Shown in pieces: positions 15,486 through 24,680 of a stretch of 64,000 nt of DNA. The notes under the pieces were generated by a model, which was not told the origin of the DNA, ran no database searches, and saw nothing but the letters and a program-made list of their open reading frames with translations. Location: the NCBI GenBank assembly GCA_023386645.1, contig JAEWJI010000010.1:8086-72085 (forward strand), read 5' to 3'. This DNA comes from Pseudomonadota bacterium (GTDB taxonomy: Bacteria; Pseudomonadota; Alphaproteobacteria; Caulobacterales; Caulobacteraceae). Within the stretch, counting starts at the first letter, position 1, and each line of letters starts with the position of its first letter. The translations under genes and the position numbers were made by a program.

Positions 15486-17503
15486 TGCGCCCCCTCCGGC
15501 AGGTAGGGCTGGGGGCCCGATGGCTGGACCGGTGCGGCGGCGGGCGCCGCAGCCGGAGCGGCAGGGGCCGCCGCGCCCAGGGCATTGGCCTCGTGAGACC
15601 CGGGGTCTTCCGTTTCGGCGAACCCCTCCTGTTCGATGCGCGCCCGGATCTCCGGGTCCTTCAGCAGGGCGACCTTCATGACCTCCCGCGCTCGCGGCGC
15701 GCCGGCGGTGCCGCCCCCCATGCCGCCGTGCTGGACGATCACCGAAACGGCGTAGCGCGGATTGTCGATCGGGGCGTAGGCGATGAACAGGTTGTGGTCC
15801 TTCTGGGACCAGGGCCGGCCGGCGCCCTTACGGGAGCCCGAGCCGTAGTTCCGGGCCTGGGCGGTGCCGGTCTTGCCCGCCATCCGCACCGCCCCGAGGC
15901 CCAGCTGGCTGTTGCGGAAGCCGGTGCCGCCGACGTCGGTCACCCGGTTCATACCGTCGCGCAGGATGGCCAGCAGCTCCGGCGGATACGGCAGGTCACG
16001 CACGTCCCCCGCCGGCGGCCTCTCCTCGCCGCCCACCGACTTGATCAGTCGGGGCATGACCGCCTTGCGACCATTGGCCAGCCGGGAGGTGTACACCGCG
16101 AGCTGAAGGGCGTTCACGGTAAGCGCCCCCTGGCCGATCCCATAGCTCGGCGTCTCGCCCGGGTACCACTTGCCGTCGCCGCGCACCGGATTGCGCCGGC
16201 GCCACTCCCTATCAGGAACCAGGCCGGGCTTCTGCCCGTCGATGCCAATGTCGAAGGTCTGGCCAAATCCCATGGCGCGGGCCACCTGGGCGATGGCGTC
16301 CGGACCGATCTCGACCGCCAGGGTCATGAAGTAGACGTTGCAGGAATTCTTGATCGCGTCCCGCATGTCCTGCGAGCCGTGAGTGGCGTGGCAGGCGAAG
16401 CGCCGGCCCAGATAGAAGCCCCCGCTGCAATGGATACGCCGGTCGGGGTTAGCCCCAGCGATCAGCGCCGCCAGGCCGGTGATGGGCTTGAAGGTGGAGC
16501 CGGGCGCGAATACCCCGGTGATGGCTTTGTCGAGCAACGGCCGACGTTCGTAGTCGGCCCAGGCGCGATAAATTGGGGACGGCACCCCTGATACGAACAG
16601 GTTTGGGTCGAACGACGGGGCCGACACCATGGCCAGGATGTCCCCACTGCGCACATCCATGACCACGCAGGAACCGGCCTCTTCGCCGAACACCTCCAGA
16701 GCCCGGTTCTGGACGTCGGCGTCGAGGGTGAGGACCACGTCCTTGCCGGGCACGGCCGGGCGCGACCCGCCAACATCCTCGGCGACCACCCGGCCCCGCG
16801 CGTCCACCTCGACCCGGTTGCCGCCCTCCTGGCCGCGGAGATCCAGGTCCAGGGCCTTCTCGACCCCGACCCGGCCGATGCGGAAACCCGGGTTGTAGAG
16901 GATCGGCGGCGGCTCTTCGCCCTTATCCCTGTAGACCTTCAGATCGTTCTCGTTCGGCTTGACCACATAGCCGATCACGTGGGCGAAGGCGCCGCCATGC
17001 GGGTAGAAACGGCTTTCGTTCATGTCCGCCAGTACGCCCGGCAACTCCGGCGCATACAGGTTGACCTTGGCGAATTCCTCCCACGTTAGGTCGCTCTTGA
17101 CCGGCACGGGAGAGAAGCGCGGCGCTGCGTTGACATCGCGAATGATGTTGCGGCGACGCTCGACGGTGTCAGGCAGCAGCCGCCCCAGCAGATCCAGGGT
17201 CTGGTCCAGATCCTTGATCTCGTCGCGGATCACCAGGACGCGGAAGCTCGGCCGGTTGCCGGCGATCACCACCCCGTTGCGATCCAGAATGCGTCCCCGA
17301 GGCGGCGGCACCAGGCGGAAGTTGAACTGGTTGTTTGAGGCCAGGGTCGCGTATTCGGCCGCCTGGACCACCTGCAGCTGGGCCAGACGTCCGCCCAGGG
17401 CGGTCACGCCGAGCGCGGTCAGGCCGCCCAGAACGAGAGTGCGCCTGAGGAACGAGCCCTGCCGCTCGTTGACGTCGCTGAAGATGATGGAGGGTTCGCT
17501 CAT
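15482..17503 (-). CDS. mrdA: penicillin-binding protein 2 (transpeptidase of the elongasome)
   Basis: PBP2 (673 aa) is a class B PBP anchored by one N-terminal helix (LVLGGLTALGVTALGGRLAQ). The N-terminal domain has NNQFNFRLVPPPRGRILDRN and RFYPHGGAFAHVIGYV. The transpeptidase domain carries the nucleophile Ser336 in FAPGSTFKPITG, the SCN motif in NSCNVYF and KTGTAQ. It cross-links peptidoglycan in the periplasm during rod elongation. The ~45 C-terminal residues are an Ala/Pro-rich extension that makes it longer than E. coli PBP2. It overlaps mreD and rodA by 4 bp each. Confidence 0.97.
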   Translation of the reverse strand: MSEPSIIFSDVNERQGSFLRRTLVLGGLTALGVTALGGRLAQLQVVQAAEYATLASNNQFNFRLVPPPRGRILDRNGVVIAGNRPSFRVLVIRDEIKDLDQTLDLLGRLLPDTVERRRNIIRDVNAAPRFSPVPVKSDLTWEEFAKVNLYAPELPGVLADMNESRFYPHGGAFAHVIGYVVKPNENDLKVYRDKGEEPPPILYNPGFRIGRVGVEKALDLDLRGQEGGNRVEVDARGRVVAEDVGGSRPAVPGKDVVLTLDADVQNRALEVFGEEAGSCVVMDVRSGDILAMVSAPSFDPNLFVSGVPSPIYRAWADYERRPLLDKAITGVFAPGSTFKPITGLAALIAGANPDRRIHCSGGFYLGRRFACHATHGSQDMRDAIKNSCNVYFMTLAVEIGPDAIAQVARAMGFGQTFDIGIDGQKPGLVPDREWRRRNPVRGDGKWYPGETPSYGIGQGALTVNALQLAVYTSRLANGRKAVMPRLIKSVGGEERPPAGDVRDLPYPPELLAILRDGMNRVTDVGGTGFRNSQLGLGAVRMAGKTGTAQARNYGSGSRKGAGRPWSQKDHNLFIAYAPIDNPRYAVSVIVQHGGMGGGTAGAPRAREVMKVALLKDPEIRARIEQEGFAETEDPGSHEANALGAAAPAAPAAAPAAAPVQPSGPQPYLPEGAQ

Positions 17504-18018
17504 CGGAAGCGCACGTCGCCGTCATCGAACCGCTGGATCAGCCAGTCGGCGCAGGGGAACAGAAGAAGGGTGGGCGCCACCTGCCCGACGAGAGCCAGCA
17601 GGCTGGGCGGCGTCCCCACGTCCAGGGTGACGATCAAATACGCCGTCACGAAGGCCAGGGCCACGCACAGGCAATAGACGGTGAACAGCATGCGGGTCTC
17701 CTGCCCCGCGAGCAGGTTCCGGCACGCCAGGACCACCGCATAGACCAGGAGCAGTGACAGGGCCCAAAGGCCCAGCGGCCCGCCCCAGAAGAGGTCCAGG
17801 AACAGGCCGAGCAGGAAGACCATGGCCGGCGCCAGCATCGACGGCCGAATCAGGGCCCAGGCGTAGGCCAGGACCAGCGGGATGACGGGCTCGGGCAGCT
17901 GGAGGCCGAACAGCTCCACCGGCGTGCCTAGAACGATCGTCGCCGCCACGGCCAGCAGGGACGGATAGACGATCCACTGCATGGGCCCAACGACACGGAC
18001 CGCGACTGGCCGTCTCAT
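17500..18018 (-). CDS. mreD: rod shape-determining membrane protein MreD
   Basis: This is 172 residues. The start ATG at 18018 overlaps the mreC stop by 4 bp; longer frames upstream lie inside mreC. Five or six hydrophobic segments follow a basic N-terminus (MRRPVAVRVVGPMQWIVYPS). Segments such as ALIRPSMLAPAMVFLLGLF and DLFWGGPLGLWALSLLLVYA show the MreD pattern, including a conserved LGLFLDL(F)xGxPLG. MreD is an inner-membrane partner of MreC in the elongasome. Confidence 0.92.
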   Translation of the reverse strand: MRRPVAVRVVGPMQWIVYPSLLAVAATIVLGTPVELFGLQLPEPVIPLVLAYAWALIRPSMLAPAMVFLLGLFLDLFWGGPLGLWALSLLLVYAVVLACRNLLAGQETRMLFTVYCLCVALAFVTAYLIVTLDVGTPPSLLALVGQVAPTLLLFPCADWLIQRFDDGDVRFR

Positions 18019-19061
18019 CGGGGAGCAGCGGCTGGCGTGGAAGGCGCCGCTTGGGCCGGGGCGGGCGCGCGCGTCGGCGCTGCGGCGCGATCCCCGGTCG
18101 ACTGGCTCTGTCGTCGGGCTGCCGCGTCGCGGATGGCGGCGGCCTGATCGGGCGACGGGGCGGGCGCGGACGCCAACCCCGCCAGCGGCGGCGCATTCAG
18201 AGCCTCGGGGTCCACCAGCTGCCCGAAGTCCTGGAACAGCATGACCCGCACGAAGTCGATCGCGCCTCGATCGGAGAACAGCTTGACCCGCCATGAGCCG
18301 TCGATGCCCTTGGCCGCGACTCCGATCGGCACGCCGCGCGGAATGCCGCCCCCGTCGCCAGAGGTCAGGATGCGATCTCCCGCCTGGACGGAGCCCGCGC
18401 CACGCACATATTCCAGACGCGGATTACCCGAGCCGTCGCCGGTCAGAATGGCGCGCGCGTCGGACCGATCGACCAGCACTGGCGTCCGGCTGGACACGTC
18501 GGTGAGCAACAGCAGCCGGCTGACGCCGCCCGTCGTCCCGATGATGCGGCCGACCAGCCCATGTTCATTGACGACCGGGTTCCCGACGCGCACGCCCTTG
18601 GCCGAGCCGACGTCCAGCAGGCGGGCGTTGGCGAACGGCCCCCGGGAGTCGGAGATCGAGCGCGCGGTGACCATGGCCACCGCCGGCTCGGTGCGCAGGC
18701 CCAGCATGGCCTCGTAGCGGGCGTTGACGTTCTTCAGCGCGATCGCCTGGTCCCGCCACGGCTGGAGTTCGGCCACCTGTCGCCGAAGCCGCCGGTTCTC
18801 GGACACGGCGAAGAAATAGCCTTTCACATAGTCGCTGGCCGCTCCGGTCCAGCGCACGGGCGCGGCGAGGACGCCGCCGACCGGACCCACCACGGTCTCG
18901 AATCCTCCACGAACCGGGTCCCGGCCTCCCTGTCCCACCGTCTCGCGACGATCGCCGAGCAGCAGAAGGATCGAGGCGACCACGCCCACGACCACGACCA
19001 CCGCGGCGGTCCACGCCAGCGGCACCTTCAGGTTCTCGAACGGTCCGTCGCGAAACGCCAC
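18015..19061 (-). CDS. mreC: rod shape-determining protein MreC
   Basis: MreC (348 aa) has a short cytosolic N-terminus, one membrane helix (LAWTAAVVVVVGVVASILLL) and a periplasmic part. A short coiled coil (ENRRLRRQVAELQ) is followed by the two beta-barrel halves with ARSISDSRGPFANARLLDVG, VVNEHGLVGRIIGTTGG and ILTSGDGGGIPRGVPIG. The last ~75 residues are Ala/Pro-rich, a lineage-type extension. MreC links MreB to PBP2 and RodA in the periplasm. It lies 140 bp downstream of mreB and starts the chain mreC-mreD-mrdA-rodA of 4-bp overlaps. Confidence 0.95.
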   Translation of the reverse strand: MAFRDGPFENLKVPLAWTAAVVVVVGVVASILLLLGDRRETVGQGGRDPVRGGFETVVGPVGGVLAAPVRWTGAASDYVKGYFFAVSENRRLRRQVAELQPWRDQAIALKNVNARYEAMLGLRTEPAVAMVTARSISDSRGPFANARLLDVGSAKGVRVGNPVVNEHGLVGRIIGTTGGVSRLLLLTDVSSRTPVLVDRSDARAILTGDGSGNPRLEYVRGAGSVQAGDRILTSGDGGGIPRGVPIGVAAKGIDGSWRVKLFSDRGAIDFVRVMLFQDFGQLVDPEALNAPPLAGLASAPAPSPDQAAAIRDAAARRQSQSTGDRAAAPTRAPAPAQAAPSTPAAAPR

Positions 19062-19201
19062 GGCCAGCCTTCCAGCAAGAGGAATGGAATCGGCGGGACG
19101 CCCCCCGTCGATCTCGCCAGCCTATCGCAAAATCCGGACCAGTTGGAAACCGGTGCGAACGCCGGAGTCACAAGGATTTGCAGCTACGCTTGAACTCGGG
19201 G

Positions 19202-20242
19202 TCAGAGCGCGGAATCGAGCACGCCCTTCATCCAGCGCGGATGCTCCAGCACGCGGCCGCAGCCGATGGCGACGCACGACAGCGGATCGTCCGCGACGGA
19301 GACCGGCAGACCGGTGTGATCGCGGATCTCCGCGTCCAGGCCACGCAGCAGCGCCCCGCCGCCGGTCAGCATGATGCCCTTGTCGGCGATGTCGGCGGCC
19401 AGTTCCGGCGGGGTGGCTTCGAGCGCCACCTTCACGGCGTCGATGATCTGGGTCACCGGCTCGGCCAGGGCTTCCGCCGCCTGGCGCTCGCTGATGCGCA
19501 CTTCGCGCGGCACGCCCTGCATCAGGTCGCGGCCCTTGACTTCGATCGACAGGCCTTCGCCATCCGGCGGGATGCGCGCGGTGCCGATGTCCTTCTTGAT
19601 GCGCTCGGCGGTGGTCTCGCCGATCAGCAGGTTATGGTTGCGGCGCATGTAGCTGATGATCGAGTCATCCATCTTGTCGCCGCCGACGCGGACCGACCGC
19701 GAATAGACGATGCCCGACAGCGACAGAACGGCCACCTCGGTGGTGCCGCCGCCGATGTCGACAACCATGGAACCGGTCGGCTCGTGGATCGGCAGGCCCG
19801 CGCCGATCGCGGCCGCCATCGGCTCGTCGATCAGGCCGACGCGGCGGGCTGAAGCGTTCAGGCAGGAATCGTTGATCGCGCGCCGCTCCACCGCCGTGGC
19901 GCCCGAGGGCACGCAGACGATGATCTTGGGGTTCACGAAGCCCTTGCGGTTATGAACCTTGCGGATGAAGTGCTTGATCATCTCCTCGGCGACTTCGAAG
20001 TCGGCGATGACCCCGTCGCGCATCGGACGGATGGCTTCCATGTGGCCCGGCGTGCGGCCCAGCATCTGCTTGGCCTCGATGCCCACGGCGTGGACGATCT
20101 TGCGCCCGCCGACGTTGCGCAGCGCCACCACCGACGGCTCATTCAGGACGATGCCCTTGCCCTTCATGTAGATGAGGGTGTTGGCGGTCCCGAGGTCCAT
20201 CGCGATGTCGTTGGAGATGGCGCCGAAGAGGGAGAAGCTCAT
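19202..20242 (-). CDS. mreB: actin-like cytoskeletal protein MreB
   Basis: MreB (346 aa) forms membrane-bound filaments that orient lateral wall synthesis. The actin-fold phosphate-1 loop is seen in ISNDIAMDLGTANTLIYMKG, the connecting segments in CVPSGATAVERRAI, and the phosphate-2 loop in SMVVDIGGGTTEVAVLSLSG. The adenosine motif LTGGGALLRGLD is near the C-terminus. Length and sequence are typical. The 200 bp upstream hold no gene and presumably the promoter of the cluster; the 140 bp to mreC leave room for a second promoter, though I see no clear one. Confidence 0.98.
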   Translation of the reverse strand: MSFSLFGAISNDIAMDLGTANTLIYMKGKGIVLNEPSVVALRNVGGRKIVHAVGIEAKQMLGRTPGHMEAIRPMRDGVIADFEVAEEMIKHFIRKVHNRKGFVNPKIIVCVPSGATAVERRAINDSCLNASARRVGLIDEPMAAAIGAGLPIHEPTGSMVVDIGGGTTEVAVLSLSGIVYSRSVRVGGDKMDDSIISYMRRNHNLLIGETTAERIKKDIGTARIPPDGEGLSIEVKGRDLMQGVPREVRISERQAAEALAEPVTQIIDAVKVALEATPPELAADIADKGIMLTGGGALLRGLDAEIRDHTGLPVSVADDPLSCVAIGCGRVLEHPRWMKGVLDSAL

Positions 20243-20444
20243 AGGGGTCGGGTACCGTTTGGTTCGGGCCTTTTGGAGGCGGCTTGATCTGAGGTCCGCT
20301 CAGCGACGCCTAGCCTGAAGCGCATCCGCATACGCTCCGGGCGTGCCGACATCCTCGCCGTCCAGACTTCGGCCCGTTTGCCCCCATGCCAAGGCGAACG
20401 CAAGTCCCCGGCGCCCGGCCTTTTCCGGCCAAGCTTTAAGGCGA

Positions 20445-20810
20445 TCAGTCCAGGGCGATATTGAACACGCCAGCGCAGGCCTCGAACATCTGCTGAGCCT
20501 CGTCATCCGACGCCCGGCCGAGCATATCCCGAGCGTAGCTGTCCTCGGTCTGGCGATGCTCATCCGTGTAGTTCCTGGCCGTCATCTGGCGGTCCGCCTC
20601 CTCTCGGGCCCGAGTCTCCAGCTGGTCCAGCGCCTCCCAGATCGCGCGCTCGCTATCGGTCGCGGGCGTGGTCTCGCCGAAGTAGTTCTTCTTTCCAGCC
20701 CAGCCGATCAGCGAGCAGGCGACGATCTCGGTGATGCTCAGGTCCTCCAGCGTCATGGTCTGGGGCGTGGCCTGAGACAGGACGGCGGCGGCGAGAAGGG
20801 CGCTGAGCAT
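20445..20810 (-). CDS. small exported hypothetical protein
   Basis: This encodes 121 residues. It opens with MLSALLAAAVLSQATPQ, a short signal-peptide-like segment, followed by a mostly helical, acidic chain (AIWEALDQLETRAREEADRQ, DEHRQTEDSYARDMLGRA). Two Cys are present, in EIVACSLIGW and FEACAGVFN, which could form a disulfide in the periplasm. I do not recognise a family. It lies upstream of mreB on the same strand but 200 bp away, and downstream of the GST gene. Confidence 0.65.
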   Translation of the reverse strand: MLSALLAAAVLSQATPQTMTLEDLSITEIVACSLIGWAGKKNYFGETTPATDSERAIWEALDQLETRAREEADRQMTARNYTDEHRQTEDSYARDMLGRASDDEAQQMFEACAGVFNIALD

Positions 20811-20879
20811 GGTTCGAGCTCCGATGGTCTCCCATCATGCCCGAGAGGCGCGCGCCCCCTCACCTCCCGAACCTGACGG

Positions 20880-21497
20880 TCAGGCGGCCTCCAGCCCCTC
20901 GGCCGCCAGCATCCGCTTGACCGCCTCGCGCGCCTGGACGGCATCGAGGTGGGCGTTGAGCTTTGGATAGCGCGCGGGGTCCAACAGGCCGGCCTGACGC
21001 GCCCAGCGATCGAACACCATCAGATAGTCGTCCGACAGGGTCCAGGTCTCGCCGAACACCCAAGGTCCCTCGACCAGGGACTGTTCAGCCAGATCCAGCT
21101 TGGAAAGGGCCTGATCCGCCGCTTGCTCCTTGGCCTCGCCGTCGAGTGGCGGCCGGCTGAAAAGCAGCTTGCCGAGCGCAGGATGCAGAGATGAAGCCAA
21201 CCAGCCGTTGAACGCGTTGAAGCGCGCGAAGGCGTAGGGGTCGTCAACCGGCGCCAAGCCCTTGTCCGCATGGGTCTGGGCCACGAACGCCAGGATCGCG
21301 GCGTTCTGAGTGATGACGCCTCGATCGGTCTCCAGCGCCGGCGTCACGCCCGCCGGGTTCACCTTCAGATATTCTGGTGTGCGCTGCTCACCCTTCTTCA
21401 GGTCGATCTTGACCAAATCGAACTCGGCGCCCGCTTCCTCGAGCGCGGCATGCGAGGCCATGGCGCAGGCGCCGGGCGAGTGAAACAGCTTCAGCAT
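20880..21497 (-). CDS. glutathione S-transferase (beta-class-like)
   Basis: This is 205 residues. The thioredoxin-fold N-terminal half has MLKLFHSPGACAMASHAALE, DLVKIDLKKGEQ, and VNPAGVTPALETDRG, the cis-Pro and gamma-Glu-binding segment, then TQNAAILAFVA. The helical C-terminal half includes WVFGETWTLSDDYLMVFDRW with the conserved GxxxTxxDxxxxx pattern. The SPGAC start is like bacterial beta-class enzymes, where the Cys contacts glutathione. It would conjugate or reduce electrophiles in the cytosol; the substrate is unknown. Confidence 0.9.
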   Translation of the reverse strand: MLKLFHSPGACAMASHAALEEAGAEFDLVKIDLKKGEQRTPEYLKVNPAGVTPALETDRGVITQNAAILAFVAQTHADKGLAPVDDPYAFARFNAFNGWLASSLHPALGKLLFSRPPLDGEAKEQAADQALSKLDLAEQSLVEGPWVFGETWTLSDDYLMVFDRWARQAGLLDPARYPKLNAHLDAVQAREAVKRMLAAEGLEAA

Positions 21498-21543
21498 GGG
21501 TCGATCTCCAGATTTGCCGAGCTTATTTGTAACTCATTCTGTT

Positions 21544-22260
21544 TCAGTCAAGGCCCGCTGCGTGCTCCCGTCGCTTAACGAGCTCGCGCACGCCCAGCAT
21601 CAAGGCCAACCAGGCCAAGGCCACCGCGGCCAATATCGCGGAGGTCCAGATCCCGTCGCCCCTCACCGCCGTCATGAACGAGCCGCCGAAGAAGGCGACC
21701 AGCGCCGTCTTGGGCAGCACCCCCATCGCGCACCCGGACAGGAAGCCGGTGAAGTTCGCGCGCGCCGCCCCGAAGGCCATGTTCACCACGATGAACGGCG
21801 CGGACGGGACGTTGCGGATGATGAAGCTGGCGTAGAAGGCGTTCCGGCCGACGAAGCGACGCAGCCGCTCCAGTGTCCGGCCACCGACGCGATCCAGCAG
21901 CCGCGCCGTAGGCCCTCGCCCCATCCAGTAGGTCACGCCCGCCGAAACGACCGTTGCCGCCCAGCTGTAGCCGAAACCCAGCCAAGGCCCGAAGGCGACG
22001 ACGCAGGCCGCGATCAGGATGAACTGCGGAGCCCCCACGAACGCCGCCACGACGAACAACAGGACCGTCACCGCGAACGCCCATGGACTTCCGGCGTAGC
22101 CCTGCAGCCACGCCTCCATCCGATGCTCGGCCTCGAGGCCCAGCGAGCCCTTGCCCACCGCGAACAGCCCCGCCATCGCCGCCAGGAGCAGCGCCGTCGC
22201 CAGGAGCGCACGCCACCGGCGAGCCTCCATGTTCAGGATGAAGTCGAGGATCGAGCGCAT
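21544..22260 (-). CDS. TVP38/TMEM64 (VTT-domain) membrane protein
   Basis: This is 238 residues with five or six hydrophobic segments. The VTT signature is clear: SPWAFAVTVLLFVVAAFVGA, CVVAFGPWLGFGYSWAATVV, FYASFIIRNVPSAPFIVVNM and GAARANFTGFLSGCAMGVLP. Bacterial members are inner-membrane proteins related to DedA, some implicated in lipid carrier recycling or scrambling. The exact substrate is unknown. It lies 46 bp upstream of the GST gene on the same strand and divergent from aspartate aminotransferase. Confidence 0.87.
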   Translation of the reverse strand: MRSILDFILNMEARRWRALLATALLLAAMAGLFAVGKGSLGLEAEHRMEAWLQGYAGSPWAFAVTVLLFVVAAFVGAPQFILIAACVVAFGPWLGFGYSWAATVVSAGVTYWMGRGPTARLLDRVGGRTLERLRRFVGRNAFYASFIIRNVPSAPFIVVNMAFGAARANFTGFLSGCAMGVLPKTALVAFFGGSFMTAVRGDGIWTSAILAAVALAWLALMLGVRELVKRREHAAGLD

Positions 22261-22349
22261 CAGCCGAAAAGCTCCTGCCGGCCGCTCATTTGCACGCCCG
22301 CCCCCCCGCCCGTAAACCTCCCGCCTGCCTTCCCGGTCGAGAGTCGTCC

Positions 22350-23555
22350 ATGTCGAACCTTCAGTCCGTCGCCCTGTCCCGGGTCAAGCCGAGCGCCACC
22401 CTGGCGGTGACGGCGCTGGCGCGGCAGCTGAAGCGCGAGGGCCGCGACGTGCTCGGCCTGGGAGCCGGCGAACCGGACTTCGACACCCCCGAGAACATCA
22501 AGCAGGCCGCGATCGACGCGATCCGTCGGGGCGAGACCAAATACACCGACGCCGACGGCATGCCCGAACTGAAGGCCGCCGTTTCGGCCAAGTTCGCGCG
22601 CGAGAACGGCCTGACCTACGGCGTGGACCAGATCCACATCGCCACCGGGGGCAAGGCGGTGATCTTCAACGCTCTGCTGGCCACCCTCTCGCCCGGCGAC
22701 GAAGTGATTGTGCCCGCGCCCTACTGGGTGTCGTACCCCGACATGGTCCTGCTGGCCGGCGGGGAGCCGGTCACCGTGGTTGGCCAGGAGTCAGACGGGT
22801 TCAAACTCAAGCCCGGGGTGCTGGAAGGCGCGATCACGCCGCGCACGCGATGGCTGATCCTCAACTCGCCGTCGAACCCCACTGGCGCCGCCTACACGCG
22901 GGTCGAACTCGAGGCCCTGGCCGAGGTCCTTCGTCGTCACCCGCAGGTGTGGGTGCTGACCGACGACATGTACGAGCACCTGATCTACGGCGACTTCGAA
23001 TACGTCACGATCGCCCAGGCGGCTCCGGACCTGATCGAACGCGTCCTGACCGTCAACGGCGTGTCCAAGGCGTATGCGATGACCGGCTGGCGCATCGGCT
23101 ATGCTGGCGGGCCCAAGCCCCTGATCGACTTGATGCGTAAGGTCGCGGGTCAGACCACGTCCAATCCGTCGTCCATCAGCCAGTGGGCTGCGGTCGAGGC
23201 CCTGAACGGCCCCCAGGATTTCATCCTCGAGCGCGCACGCGCCTTCGAGGCCCGCCGTGATCTGGTGGTTTCCATGCTGAACCAGGCGTCCGGCGTCCGT
23301 TGCCCCACCCCGGAGGGGGCCTTCTACGTCTATCCCTCCATCGAGGACGTGATCGGCAAACGCACCGAGGACGGGACCGTCATCGACGGCGACGAGACCT
23401 TCACCTCCGCCCTCCTGGCCTCCGAGGGCGTCGCCGTCGTCCAGGGCTCCGCCTTCGGCCTCAGCCCGTATTTCCGGGTCAGCTACGCCACATCCGAAGA
23501 CGTGCTGGAGGAGGCTTGCCGCCGCATCCAGCGCTTCTGCGCAGGCTTGCGCTGA
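22350..23555 (+). CDS. aspartate aminotransferase (class I, subgroup I-gamma)
   Basis: This is 401 residues. The start ATG at 22350 (MSNLQSVALSRVKPSAT) aligns with family members. It is a PLP enzyme with LGLGAGEPDFDTPENIK, NSPSNPTGAAYTRVELE, the cofactor Lys240 in NGVSKAYAMTGWRIGYAGG and the substrate Arg in FRVSYATSED. It interconverts aspartate/2-oxoglutarate and oxaloacetate/glutamate; some members also accept prephenate. It ends directly against the convergent polyprenyl synthase gene, with the two stop codons forming TGATCA. Confidence 0.93.
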   Translation: MSNLQSVALSRVKPSATLAVTALARQLKREGRDVLGLGAGEPDFDTPENIKQAAIDAIRRGETKYTDADGMPELKAAVSAKFARENGLTYGVDQIHIATGGKAVIFNALLATLSPGDEVIVPAPYWVSYPDMVLLAGGEPVTVVGQESDGFKLKPGVLEGAITPRTRWLILNSPSNPTGAAYTRVELEALAEVLRRHPQVWVLTDDMYEHLIYGDFEYVTIAQAAPDLIERVLTVNGVSKAYAMTGWRIGYAGGPKPLIDLMRKVAGQTTSNPSSISQWAAVEALNGPQDFILERARAFEARRDLVVSMLNQASGVRCPTPEGAFYVYPSIEDVIGKRTEDGTVIDGDETFTSALLASEGVAVVQGSAFGLSPYFRVSYATSEDVLEEACRRIQRFCAGLR

Positions 23556-24665
23556 TCAGGCCGCGCGGCTGACGGCGAAGTCCGCGAGGTCGCGGAGCGC
23601 CGCGCGCCAGGGCGTAGCGGGCACGTCGTCGAGGGCGGCCTTGGCGGCGTCCGCGTAGTCCCCGGCCAGATCGAGGGTGGCGCTAACGGCCCCGGTGCCC
23701 AGGATCAGCTCCCTCGCACGGCGGAAATCATCCTCGGAGCGCTCGCCCCGGGTGATTGTCCGCTCCCAGAAGGCGTCCTCGCGGCCCCTCGTGCGCTGTA
23801 CGGCCAACAGCAGCGGCAGGGTGACCTTGCCCTCGCCGAAATCGTCGCCCGCGTTCTTGCCCAGCGCTGTCGACGCTCCCCCATAATCCAGGGCGTCGTC
23901 CGCGAGCTGGAAGGCGATGCCCAGGTTCAGGCCATAGGCTCGGAGCGCCGCCACCTGCGAATCCGACGCTCCTGATCCCACGGCTCCCGCCTCGGCGGCC
24001 GCTGCGAACAACTCAGCGGTCTTGGCGGTCACGATCCGCAGATAGGTCTCGCGATCCAGATTCAGGTCGTGCGCCCGGGTCAGCTGCAGCACCTCGCCTT
24101 CGGCGATGACGCTGGAGGCGCGGGCCAGGATGCCCAGCGCCCGAACGCTCTCCGTCTCGACCATCAGTTCGAAGGCGCGGGCGAACAGGAAATCACCGAC
24201 CAGAACGCTGGAGGCCGAACCCCAGATCAGGTGAGCCGCGACCTTGCCCCTGCGCCGCTCCGACCCGTCGACGACGTCGTCGTGCAACAGGGTGGCGGTG
24301 TGGATGAACTCCACCGCCGCCGCCAGCTTCAGCGCCGCCTGGACCTCCCCTTCCACGACTCGCGCGGCGGCTACGGTCAGCAAGGGACGCAGGCGCTTGC
24401 CGCCCGCCGACACCAGGTGCTCGGCCAGGAGCGGGATGACGGGCACCGGCGACTGCATCCGCTCGAGGATCAGGGCGTCGACCGCCGCCATGTCGTCCCG
24501 GGCCAGCGCGGCCAGGGCCTCGACATCGCCGCGAGGGCGCTGGGCGGCGATGGTGACTGCGTCCAAGGAAGCGACTTTCTCGAAGACGGTCGGGCGAACC
24601 CGGACCGGAAAACCTCCGCCCCGGCTTGCTGCGGTGCGGCGGGCGGACAATGGTGGCCGGGCCAT
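23556..24665 (-). CDS. ispB: polyprenyl diphosphate synthase (octaprenyl/decaprenyl type)
   Basis: This is 369 residues from ATG 24665; the family is normally 320-340, and no ATG or GTG lies near the expected start, so the first ~30 residues may be a real extension or the gene may use a TTG near 24567. Core motifs are VSAGGKRLRPLLTVAAARV, the first Asp-rich motif in TLLHDDVVDGSERRRG and the second in AFQLADDALDYGG, with KTAELFAAAAEAGA between. It elongates farnesyl diphosphate with isopentenyl diphosphate to make the quinone side chain. It is divergent from the methyltransferase gene with only 15 bp between starts if the ATG is used. Confidence 0.9.
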   Translation of the reverse strand: MARPPLSARRTAASRGGGFPVRVRPTVFEKVASLDAVTIAAQRPRGDVEALAALARDDMAAVDALILERMQSPVPVIPLLAEHLVSAGGKRLRPLLTVAAARVVEGEVQAALKLAAAVEFIHTATLLHDDVVDGSERRRGKVAAHLIWGSASSVLVGDFLFARAFELMVETESVRALGILARASSVIAEGEVLQLTRAHDLNLDRETYLRIVTAKTAELFAAAAEAGAVGSGASDSQVAALRAYGLNLGIAFQLADDALDYGGASTALGKNAGDDFGEGKVTLPLLLAVQRTRGREDAFWERTITRGERSEDDFRRARELILGTGAVSATLDLAGDYADAAKAALDDVPATPWRAALRDLADFAVSRAA

Positions 24666-24680
24666 GAAGGGTCAAGCCGC

